From positions 62,001 to 126,000 of the forward strand of contig DAOUDG010000016.1 in the NCBI GenBank assembly GCA_034431435.1: 64,000 nt of DNA, read 5' to 3'. Below, piece by piece: positions 35,279-42,716 of the stretch. The notes beneath the pieces were generated by a model. The model was given only the letters and a program-made list of their open reading frames with translations. It made no database searches and was not told the DNA's origin. Within the stretch, counting starts at the first letter, position 1, and every line of letters starts with the position of its first letter. The stretch comes from JAHCIE01 sp034431435. Its GTDB lineage: Bacteria > Chloroflexota > Anaerolineae > Epilineales > JAHCIE01. A program made the translations under genes and the position numbers.

Positions 35279-35361
35279 ATCATCCCTTTTGACAATCATC
35301 GAATTTCGCCGATACTAGCGTCACCGTATTATAGCACAGCCTCCACTTTTCGCGGCTCCGC

Positions 35362-36114
35362 ATGTACCAGGTCACCTTTCGCTTCTATGCTGAATTGAAC
35401 GACTTCCTCCCGTCGCAGCGCGGTCGAGACGTCGTCTATCGCTTCGCGCGCCGCGCTTCGGTCAAGGACGCCATCGAGGCCCTCGGCGTGCCCCACACCG
35501 AGGTCGATCTCATTCTGGTCAACGGCGTGTCCGTCGATTTCGCCTATCGCATCCAGCCCGGTGACCGCATCAGCGTCTACCCCATCTTCGAGACCATCGA
35601 CATCACGCCCCTGGTTCGCCTGCGGCCCCGCCCCTTGCGCGAGCCGCGTTTCGTTCTGGACGTGCACCTGGGCAAGCTGGCGACCTACCTGCGCTTGCTC
35701 GGTTTCGACTGCCTCTACAGCAACGACGCCCACGATAGCGACCTGGCGCGCACTTCCAGCCAGGAGAACCGCATCCTCCTCACCCGCGACCGGGGCCTGC
35801 TCAAACGTGGCGAAGTCAGCCACGGCTACTTCGTGCGCGCCATCGAGCCACTCGCCCAGACCATCGAGGTCGCGCGCCGCTTCGACCTGTTCGACACAGT
35901 CCAACCCTTCCACCGCTGTGTGCGCTGCAACGGCCTGGTCACAGCGGCCCCAAAGGCTACGGTGCTGGACCAGCTGCTGCCCAAGACCCGCCTGTACTTT
36001 GACGAGTTCCACCGCTGCGAGGCGTGCGGGCGCGTCTACTGGCGCGGCTCCCACTATGAGCGCATGCGACGCATCATCGACATGGTACAGGCAGCGCGAC
36101 CATCCGACGGGTGA
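35362..36114 (+). CDS. Mut7-C RNase-domain protein with N-terminal ubiquitin-like domain
   Basis: A 250-residue protein in two parts. Residues 1-80 are a ThiS/MoaD-like beta-grasp domain (VTFRFYAELNDFLPSQRG, then VDLILVNGVSVDFAYRIQPG and DRISVYPIFE), known as Mut7-C ubiquitin. Residues ~95-245 are Mut7-C, a PIN-fold RNase with FVLDVHLGKLATYLRLLGFD, LLTRDRGLLKRG and a zinc ribbon (HRCVRCNGLV ... HRCEACGRVYWRGSHYERM). The acidic residues D and D of DVH and TRD are the expected metal ligands. The cellular RNA target is not known. It is divergent from the MFS gene. Confidence 0.94.
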   Translation: MYQVTFRFYAELNDFLPSQRGRDVVYRFARRASVKDAIEALGVPHTEVDLILVNGVSVDFAYRIQPGDRISVYPIFETIDITPLVRLRPRPLREPRFVLDVHLGKLATYLRLLGFDCLYSNDAHDSDLARTSSQENRILLTRDRGLLKRGEVSHGYFVRAIEPLAQTIEVARRFDLFDTVQPFHRCVRCNGLVTAAPKATVLDQLLPKTRLYFDEFHRCEACGRVYWRGSHYERMRRIIDMVQAARPSDG

Positions 36115-36213
36115 ACACATCGTTCCGCCGGGTGAAGCCTTCTGCCACGCTATCAACCCCCCGCTTGTCGTATACTGCTATACTGAGGGAGAATCCCTCG
36201 GGAGGCAGCTATT

Positions 36214-38424
36214 ATGAAGCAGATTCTGGTCATTGACCTCAACCACGGCGACGAGACGTCGCCGGTCAAGGTATTGGGATACGAGATGGAAATTCGGCGC
36301 GTCGGTTCGGGCGGTGATCCGGATCGCGTGCGCGCCCTCATCGCCGAGAACGACGGTCAGGTGGATGTCATCGCCCTGGAAGGCATGCCTGCCACGCTGC
36401 AACTCGGCCCGGCCCGCCGCCCCCACGCCGTCGGCGCATCGCTGCGCGAGGTGGCCCAGGTCACGCCGGTCATCGACGGCTCTGGCATCCGCGACGGCAT
36501 CTCGCGCTGGGGCATCATTCTGGCCGACCGCGCCCAGCCAGGCATCTTCGCCCAGAAGCGCATCCTGATGACGCCCGGCCTCAATCACATGGGCATGGCC
36601 CAGGCGCTCACCCGCCGCAGCGCGGATGTGCGCTACGCCGACCCCATTGTCTATTTCGCCCTGCCCGACGCGCCCGGTGTCGGCAGCAAGACCACCCTCG
36701 AGCAGGCGGCCGGCCCGACCCTGGAGCAACTCAAGGACGCCCCCTTCCGCCGCCTCAACCCGCAGCTCGGCCACCCTGGTACGCCCCGCGCGGAGCACCC
36801 CTTCGAGTGGGCCGACGTGCTGGCGGGCGATATCAACACCATTCGCCGCTACGCTCCGCCGCTCCTGCGCCGCAAGACCATTGTCGTCGAGTCGGCCCAG
36901 GAAGAGGACCTTGACGACATGCGGCGGCGCGGCGCGTCCATCGTCGTGACGCTGATGCCGTCCCTCGAAGCAAAGGGTAGCCTGGGCCGCTGGTCGCCCG
37001 CCGTCATCGAGGGCGTGCTGGTCGCGGCGCGCTCCGACCCCAATCTGCCCCTCAACGAGGACACCTACCTCGACCTCATGGCGGGATTGGACTGGACGCC
37101 CCACATCCGCTATTTGCAGCCCGACGAGGTAGGCATCAACAAGTTTGCCTTCGTCATCCACCCCCTGGACGTGAGCTTCATCCGCAGCCACCCCATGCTG
37201 CATTGGACACGCTATCTACCGGACGAGGTCGTCGAGACCACGGCGGCATATATGCCGCCTCTCTTCGTCGGTAAGATCACCGGCGGCCAGTCGCCCGCGA
37301 CCGGCCAGAAGATCGAGGGCTATCTCATCTCCCTTGGGGCGACCCCGCGCCAGATGCTAAAGCACGACGAGAAGTTCACCTACGAGCGACTGAATCAGGC
37401 GGCCAAGATGTCAGAGCGGCTGGGCGCGCGCATCATGGGCCTCGGCGCGTTCACCTCGGTCGTGGGTGATGCGGGCATCACCGTCGCCCACGAGACCGAC
37501 ATTGCCATCACCAGCGGCAACAGCCTGACGGTGGCGGCGACCCTGGAGGCGGCCAAGCAGGCCGTCATCAAGATGGGCGCGACCGACCTGACCCAGGGCA
37601 AGGCCATGATCATCGGCGCGACTGGCTCCATCGGCTCGGTGTGCGCCCGTCTCATCGCCCAGGCCATCGGCAACGTGGTACTCGTATCCATCGAGCCGGA
37701 GCGCCTCATCGACTTGAAGCGCACCATCGAAGCCGAGACGCCCGGCGCCCAGGTCACCATCTCCACCACGGCCGGTGACCTGTCCACCGACTGTGACCTC
37801 ATCGTGACCGCCACATCCGCCTTCGGTCAGCGCATCATCGATATCACCCGCTGCAAGCCGGGCGCGGTCATCTGCGACGTGGCTCGCCCGCCCGACATCA
37901 ACCCCGCCGAGGCCGCCCTACGCCCCGACGTGCTGGTCATCGAGAGCGGCGAGGTGCGCATCCCCGGCGACATCGACATCACCTATCCCATCGGCCTGCC
38001 GCCCAAGACCGTCTACGCCTGCCTGGCCGAGACATCGCTGCTGGCGATGGAGGGGCGCTTCGAGGACTACACCCTGGGCCGCAACATCACCATGGAGCGC
38101 GTCAAGGAGATCTATCACCTGTTCAAGAAGCACGACTATCAGCTGGCCGGGCTGCGCTCCTTCGGTAAGTACATCACCGACGAGGACGTGGCCGCCAAGC
38201 GCGCCCTGGCCGAGGAGCTACGCAACGACCCCGAGCGGTTCGCCCAGGTCAAGGCCGAGGCGAGCGCGAAGCTGGCCGACATCCCCATCATGGCAAAGGG
38301 CGTCAAGGCCAGCAACGGCTCGACGCTGAAGAAGGTCGCCGTGCCCGTCGCCGCCGCCACCGCTGCCACCGCCGCCGCCGTCGCTGTCACGCGCCGCCGG
38401 CGGACGAAAGAACCTGCCTCGTAG
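36214..38424 (+). CDS. Acyl-ACP-reductase-like protein with a large unassigned N-terminal domain and C-terminal membrane anchor
   Basis: A 736-residue protein. Residues ~315-620 follow cyanobacterial long-chain acyl-ACP reductase (AAR): FVGKITGGQSPATGQKIEGY, AKMSERLGARIMGLGAFTSV, ITSGNSLTVAATLEAAKQAV, then a Rossmann loop MIIGATGSIGSVCARL (~466) and CKPGAVICDVARPPDINP. Cyanobacterial AAR is ~340 residues; here ~310 residues precede it (MKQILVIDLNHGDETSPVKV ... VDVIALEGMPATLQLG), an alpha/beta region I cannot assign. The end, VAVPVAAATAATAAAVAV followed by RRRRTKEPAS, looks like one membrane helix with a basic cytoplasmic tail. A GGGAGG ribosome site sits right after a 6-bp hairpin (36185-36199). 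The expected reaction is fatty acyl thioester to aldehyde; this is inference from homology. Confidence 0.8.
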   Translation: MKQILVIDLNHGDETSPVKVLGYEMEIRRVGSGGDPDRVRALIAENDGQVDVIALEGMPATLQLGPARRPHAVGASLREVAQVTPVIDGSGIRDGISRWGIILADRAQPGIFAQKRILMTPGLNHMGMAQALTRRSADVRYADPIVYFALPDAPGVGSKTTLEQAAGPTLEQLKDAPFRRLNPQLGHPGTPRAEHPFEWADVLAGDINTIRRYAPPLLRRKTIVVESAQEEDLDDMRRRGASIVVTLMPSLEAKGSLGRWSPAVIEGVLVAARSDPNLPLNEDTYLDLMAGLDWTPHIRYLQPDEVGINKFAFVIHPLDVSFIRSHPMLHWTRYLPDEVVETTAAYMPPLFVGKITGGQSPATGQKIEGYLISLGATPRQMLKHDEKFTYERLNQAAKMSERLGARIMGLGAFTSVVGDAGITVAHETDIAITSGNSLTVAATLEAAKQAVIKMGATDLTQGKAMIIGATGSIGSVCARLIAQAIGNVVLVSIEPERLIDLKRTIEAETPGAQVTISTTAGDLSTDCDLIVTATSAFGQRIIDITRCKPGAVICDVARPPDINPAEAALRPDVLVIESGEVRIPGDIDITYPIGLPPKTVYACLAETSLLAMEGRFEDYTLGRNITMERVKEIYHLFKKHDYQLAGLRSFGKYITDEDVAAKRALAEELRNDPERFAQVKAEASAKLADIPIMAKGVKASNGSTLKKVAVPVAAATAATAAAVAVTRRRRTKEPAS

Positions 38425-38442
38425 CCGGACAGGCGCGCACAC

Positions 38443-38500
38443 GATTTACAGGATGAACAGGATTGCAGGTAATATTCTGTTCTTGTTCGTCCTGTAAATC
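38443..38500. repeat. Inverted repeat containing ATTTACAGGATGAACAGGAT-type motif
   Basis: 38443-38459 (GATTTACAGGATGAACA) pairs with 38484-38500 across a 24-nt loop, 17 bp with one G-T pair. The repeated TACAGGA/ACAGGAT words are AT-richer than the flanks and match a phrase seen as dispersed intergenic repeats in other bacteria. It also lies where a terminator for the upstream gene would be. Confidence 0.55.
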
Positions 38501-38524
38501 CTGTCTGGCCTCTTCGTGGTCGCC

Positions 38525-39640
38525 ATGCGCGTATTGATGCTGTCCAAGGCCCTCGTCGTCGGCGCGTACCAGCGCAAGGTCGAGGAGCTGGCCGCCCTGC
38601 CCGACGTAGACCTGACCGTGGTCGTGCCGCCTGCCTGGCGCGAGGGCACGACCACGCTGACTCTCGACCGCGCCTACACCCACGGCTACCGCCTGGTGGT
38701 CGAGCCGCTGCGCTTCAACGGTCGCCATCACGTCCATACCTACCCCGGCCTGGGTCGCCGTCTGGACGAGGCGCGCCCCGACATCCTCCACATCGACGAG
38801 GAACCCTACAACCTCGTCACGGGCCACACCCTGTGGCTCGCCCAGCGGCGCGGCATCCCGGCCCTCTTCTTCACCTGGCAGAACATCCTGCGCCAGTACC
38901 CGCCGCCGTTCCGTCTCATCGAGCGCTATAGCTACCGCACCGCGCGCCACGCCCTGGCTGGCAACCGCGAGGCGGCCGACGTGCTGCGCGCCAAGGGCTA
39001 CCGCGGCCCCGTCAGCGTCATTCCCCAGTTCGGTGTCGATCCGGAACAGTTCAAGCCTGCCCAGCGCGACGGCGACGGTCCCTTCCGTATCGGCTATCTG
39101 GGGCGTTGGGAGCCGTACAAGGGCGTGGACCTGCTGCTGGACGCAGCGGCCGGGCTGCCCGATGACTGGCGTGTCGAGCTACGCGGTGGCGGCTCGGCCG
39201 GTGACGCCCTGCGCGCCCAGGCCGCGCGCCTCGGCATCGCCGACCGCGTCGACTTCGCTCCCTACGCGCCCTCTACCGACGTGCCGCGCTACATGGCCCG
39301 CCTGGACGCGCTGATCCTCCCGTCGCGGACGACGGCGTCGTGGAAGGAGCAGTTTGGCCGCGTGCTCATTGAGGCGATGGCCAGCGGCGTGCCGGTGGTG
39401 GGGTCGGATAGCGGGGAGATCCCGAATGTCATCGGCGACGCGGGGCTGATCTTCCCCGAAGGCGATGCGCTCGCCCTGCGCGAGCGCCTGGCGCGGCTCA
39501 TGGCCGACGCCGCCCTACGGCGCGACCTGGCCGCCCGCGGCCGCGCCCGCGTCCTGGCCCACTACACCCACGCACAGATCGCCCGCGAGACGTGGCAGGT
39601 GTACCAGACGCTGCTGGAGGCCCCTTCTCCCCCTGGGTGA
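38525..39640 (+). CDS. Family 4 glycosyltransferase
   Basis: A 371-residue GT-B enzyme. MRVLMLSKALVVGAYQRKVE opens the acceptor domain; HIDEEPYNLVTGHTLWLAQR and YSYRTARHALAGNREAADVL lie mid-protein; the donor domain has FRIGYLGRWEPYKGVDLLLD, then PSRTTASWKEQFGRVLIEAM and GVPVVGSDSGEIPNVIGDAG, the nucleotide-sugar site with E-x(7)-E. No Shine-Dalgarno precedes ATG 38525; a GTG at 38516 is in frame. It is more distant from the other two glycosyltransferases in the window. The product is probably a lipid- or polysaccharide-linked sugar. Confidence 0.92.
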   Translation: MRVLMLSKALVVGAYQRKVEELAALPDVDLTVVVPPAWREGTTTLTLDRAYTHGYRLVVEPLRFNGRHHVHTYPGLGRRLDEARPDILHIDEEPYNLVTGHTLWLAQRRGIPALFFTWQNILRQYPPPFRLIERYSYRTARHALAGNREAADVLRAKGYRGPVSVIPQFGVDPEQFKPAQRDGDGPFRIGYLGRWEPYKGVDLLLDAAAGLPDDWRVELRGGGSAGDALRAQAARLGIADRVDFAPYAPSTDVPRYMARLDALILPSRTTASWKEQFGRVLIEAMASGVPVVGSDSGEIPNVIGDAGLIFPEGDALALRERLARLMADAALRRDLAARGRARVLAHYTHAQIARETWQVYQTLLEAPSPPG

Positions 39641-39655
39641 GGGTCCTGGCGTCGC

Positions 39656-40582
39656 CTACTTCTTCTTTTTCTTCTCTGGCTGGGGTTGGGGAGTCGGGGG
39701 GGGTGTGGGGGTCGGGGTAGCTTCGATCTCCGCGACGGCGCGGCTGGCGGCGTAGTCCGTGTGAACAGGCACGTAAGGCAGGCCTTCCCAGTCCCGCTGC
39801 ATCTGCTCGTAGACGGCGGTTGCCATCCACGCTGAGCCTGCCCACGTCAGATGCACACCATCATTGGAACGAACCTGCATCCATTCACCGTCTCGATTGG
39901 GCAGCGAGCCAGCGTATTCGCCATTGTCGTCGGTGAAGAGCGGCCAGACATCCACCACATGCACCCAGGGGCGGCTGGCGGCGGCCTGCTGGATGGCCTC
40001 GTTGACCAGAACCATCGTCTCGTTGCGGAAGGGGTCAGCCATGCTCGGCGCGCTGACCCAGTACATCACCGCGCCGCCCTGGTGGGCCAGGTCCATCATG
40101 TAGCCTGCGCGGTCGATGTACTCTTGCTGCCAGCCCGGTGTGCCCACGTGGACCACGCGGCCGTCGCGGCGCATAGTCAAGATATCGTTCGTGCCCAGCG
40201 AGACGACGAGCGCCTCTGGCCCTTGTGTGGCCAGGAGATAGCTAAGGCGCGACGGCCAGTCGAAGTAGGGGGGGTAGGCAAGGCCCGAACCGACGCGGAA
40301 ATCGCGCGTGACGCGCAGCATGCCGTCGTGCCGCGCGAGGCCCACCATCGCGGTGGCGAGGGGGCCAGCGAGCGAGTCGCCGACAATGAGCACATTCAGC
40401 GGCGCGGCGGGGGACACGTCGCGGCCGAAAAAGGCAACGGGGGCGGGGGGTGGGCCTTCGGCGGCGGCCGGGACGGCCGCGAGGCCGGCCAACAGGGCCA
40501 ACGCAGCCACCAGGAGCGCGCAGAGCGCGATGAGGGACGCCGACGGCCGTATCTGTGCGGCGGGACGATGCGGGTCAGGCAT
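39656..40582 (-). CDS. Membrane-anchored or secreted SGNH-fold hydrolase (DUF459-like) with poly-Lys tail
   Basis: A 308-residue protein. A hydrophobic segment (SLIALCALLVAALALLAGLA, ~20-40) is a signal peptide or anchor. SGNH blocks follow: LNVLIVGDSLAGPLATAM (block I Ser in G-D-S), VVSLGTNDILTMRR (block III G-x-N-D), and VRSNDGVHLTWAGSAWMA (D-x-x-H of block V). This is the DUF459/OafB-like type linked to O-acyl transfer or removal on surface glycans. The C-terminus is a Thr/Pro repeat ending in five lysines (EATPTPTPPPTPQPQPEK then KKKK), unusual and probably for wall or glycan binding. ATG 40582 puts the signal peptide in the normal place. Confidence 0.85.
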   Translation of the reverse strand: MPDPHRPAAQIRPSASLIALCALLVAALALLAGLAAVPAAAEGPPPAPVAFFGRDVSPAAPLNVLIVGDSLAGPLATAMVGLARHDGMLRVTRDFRVGSGLAYPPYFDWPSRLSYLLATQGPEALVVSLGTNDILTMRRDGRVVHVGTPGWQQEYIDRAGYMMDLAHQGGAVMYWVSAPSMADPFRNETMVLVNEAIQQAAASRPWVHVVDVWPLFTDDNGEYAGSLPNRDGEWMQVRSNDGVHLTWAGSAWMATAVYEQMQRDWEGLPYVPVHTDYAASRAVAEIEATPTPTPPPTPQPQPEKKKKK

Positions 40583-40709
40583 GGCTGGTATTGTACCCCC
40601 ATCGCGGCGCGCGGGCAAGTGACGGAGTCGTTCGGCCTTCCCGCTTGGGGCGATTCGGCGGTATACTTGGGCCATTCGCGCCCACCTTCTCGACCAGCGA
40701 GGACTCACC

Positions 40710-42044
40710 ATGACCGCGCCTGTTGACGCCGCCGCGCGCCCCTGGGTGCCCGGCCCCCTTGAGACTGCCATCCAGGAGCGCGCAGCCACCTACCGCACCC
40801 TGGACGCCGATGCCGTCGAGGCCGAGGTCCACCGCCTCCTCGACGACCACGAACGCTACATGGACCACGAGTGCATCAGCCTGTATGCGGGGACCAACGT
40901 CATGAACCCACGGGCGGTGCGTCTCCTGGCGACCAGCGTCGGTAGCCGCCCCAGCCTCGGCTACCCCGGCGACAAGTACGAGATGGGCATGCAATATGCC
41001 GAGCAGCTCGAAATCCTGGCCGCCGAGGTGCTCAAGGACCTGTTCCACGCCCGCTACGTTGAGTATCGCGTTGGCAGCGGCTCCCTCGCCAACCTGTACG
41101 CCTACATGGTCTGTGCGCGCCCCGGCGACCTGATGCTGGCCTTCCCGCCAGAAGCGGCCGGTCACGTCGGCCATCACGAGGGCGGCGCGGCCGGGTTGTA
41201 CGGGCTGGACGTACGCACTGTCCCCTTCGACGGCCGGCGCATGGCCGTCGACCTGGACGGCCTGGCCCGCGAGGCGCGGGCGTTGAAGCCCAAGATTATC
41301 ATGGTCGCAGGCAGCATGTGCCTGTTCCCCTACGACGTGCCCGCCGTGCGCGCGATTGCCGACGAGGTCGGCGCGTATGTGGTATACGACGCGGCCCATA
41401 TGTCGGGCCTCATCGCCAGCGGCGCGTTCCAGCAGCCCCTGGCCGAGGGCGCGCACCTACTGACTTGCTCAACGTATAAGTCCTTCGGTGGCCCGCCATC
41501 GGGCCTGGTGCTCACCAACGACGCCGAGCTGGCCCAGCGGCTCGAGTATGTCGCCTACCCCGGCATGACGGCTAACTTTGACCTGAGCAAGACGGCGGCG
41601 CTGATTGTCGCGGCCCTGGACCTGCGCGAGCATGGCCCGGCCTATGCTCAGATGTGCATCGACAACGCCGTAGCCCTGGCGACCGCTCTGGACGCCAAGG
41701 GCGTGCCGGTGTATCACGTCGAGGGACGGGGCTTTACGGCCAGCCAGCACGTCGGCCTGCCCGCCCAACGTTACGGCGGCGGCACGCCCGGCTCGCGCCT
41801 TCTCGAGCGCGCCAACATCCTGGTCAGCGGCATCGGGCTGCCGGGGCCGACATGTCCGAATGATTTCAACGCCATCCGCATCGGCACCCAGGAGGTCACC
41901 CGCTGGGGCATGACGCCCGACAGCATGGTCGAGGTGGCGAAGCTGATGGCCCGCGTCCTGGTCGGCGGTGGCGACCCGGCCGCCGTGCGCGAGGACGTGA
42001 TCGCCCTGCGGCGCAACTACCAGACGCTGCACTACCTTCGCTAG
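40710..42044 (+). CDS. Divergent serine hydroxymethyltransferase-like PLP enzyme
   Basis: A 444-residue fold-type I PLP enzyme related to SHMT. INLYAGTN-like start (ISLYAGTNVMNPRAVRLL), LGYPGDKYEMGMQYAEQLEI (G-Y-P-x-x-x-Y), the cofactor Asp in VVYDAAHMSGLIASGAF, and the Schiff-base Lys in LLTCSTYKSFGGPPSGLVLT at ~256. True SHMT has T-T-T-T-H-K-T-L-R-G-P-R at that place and a G-G-H-L-T-H-G loop, here replaced by AAGHVGHHEGGAAGLYG. Folate-binding residues therefore probably differ. Expected chemistry is retro-aldol or hydroxymethyl transfer on a glycine-type substrate. It has a paralogue at the window's left edge. Confidence 0.9.
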   Translation: MTAPVDAAARPWVPGPLETAIQERAATYRTLDADAVEAEVHRLLDDHERYMDHECISLYAGTNVMNPRAVRLLATSVGSRPSLGYPGDKYEMGMQYAEQLEILAAEVLKDLFHARYVEYRVGSGSLANLYAYMVCARPGDLMLAFPPEAAGHVGHHEGGAAGLYGLDVRTVPFDGRRMAVDLDGLAREARALKPKIIMVAGSMCLFPYDVPAVRAIADEVGAYVVYDAAHMSGLIASGAFQQPLAEGAHLLTCSTYKSFGGPPSGLVLTNDAELAQRLEYVAYPGMTANFDLSKTAALIVAALDLREHGPAYAQMCIDNAVALATALDAKGVPVYHVEGRGFTASQHVGLPAQRYGGGTPGSRLLERANILVSGIGLPGPTCPNDFNAIRIGTQEVTRWGMTPDSMVEVAKLMARVLVGGGDPAAVREDVIALRRNYQTLHYLR

Positions 42045-42231
42045 CCGCGCGCCTCTACGTAGGGGGCGGGCCGCTGTCTGCGTGGTACAATGCCCAGGGA
42101 ACTGAGGTGGGTCGCGCTGCTACGGAACTGATGGCCAGTGTCCGTCTCGACCAGGTCACAGGCTCAAATTGCGCCATAACGAATGGCGCTGCATTTCCCC
42201 ACCGCCGAGGATTCAGCCATAGGAGGCACAT

Positions 42232-42657
42232 ATGAACAAGGAAACTCTGATCCAACGCCTGAACGAAGACTTGGCCGGCGAGCTGGGGGCCATTATCCAG
42301 TACATCACCTACGCCGCCAAGGCCACCGGGCCGTATCGCCCCCAATTGTCTCAGTTCTTCCTGACCGAGGTGGCCGACGAGCAGCTGCACGCCCAGTTCC
42401 TCGCCAACAAGATCGTCGCCCTGGGCGGCGAGCCGACCACCACACCGCGCCCCGTGCCCGCTGCACGCACCAATCGCGAGATGCTGGAGGCGGTGCTGGT
42501 CGCCGAGCGCCAGGCGACCCGCGACTACTCGCAGCGCGCCGACGAAGCGGCCGAGTACGGCGACAAGGGCTTGCAGGTGCAGTTGGAGGACATGGTGCGC
42601 GACGAGAGCGGCCACTCCGAGGAGACCGAGCGCATCCTGCGCGACTGGCCGCTGTAG
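42232..42657 (+). CDS. Ferritin-like di-iron protein (bacterioferritin/Dps-like)
   Basis: A 141-residue four-helix protein. The carboxylate/histidine pairs expected for a di-iron site are present: LNEDLAGELGAIIQYITYA (first E), TEVADEQLHAQFLANKI (E-x-x-H), LVAERQATRDYSQRADEAAE and MVRDESGHSEETERIL (second E-x-x-H-like, D-E-S-G-H). It is shorter than bacterioferritin (~158) and has no obvious haem Met. It probably stores iron or protects from peroxide. GGAGG is 7 nt before the ATG. The gene is alone, flanked by intergenic regions of ~190 and ~60 nt. Confidence 0.88.
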   Translation: MNKETLIQRLNEDLAGELGAIIQYITYAAKATGPYRPQLSQFFLTEVADEQLHAQFLANKIVALGGEPTTTPRPVPAARTNREMLEAVLVAERQATRDYSQRADEAAEYGDKGLQVQLEDMVRDESGHSEETERILRDWPL

Positions 42658-42677
42658 ATTTCGCTCGCCCGCTCGTC

Positions 42678-42705
42678 TTGAAAAGGCGGGCGCATGTGGT
42701 ATAAT
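42678..42705 (+). promoter_or_regulatory. Promoter of the exopolysaccharide operon
   Basis: TTGAAA (42678-42683) and a perfect TATAAT (42700-42705) are 16 bp apart. The start would fall near 42712, only ~5 nt before ATG 42717, so the message is leaderless or translation starts at GTG 42750. Confidence 0.7.
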
Positions 42706-42716
42706 CAGAAGTTGTT

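Noticed and set aside
42232..42657. Ferritin-like gene as the aldehyde-deformylating partner of the AAR-like protein
   Set aside because: At 141 residues it is much shorter than ADO (~230) and has bacterioferritin-like helices; it is also 4 kb away in a separate unit.
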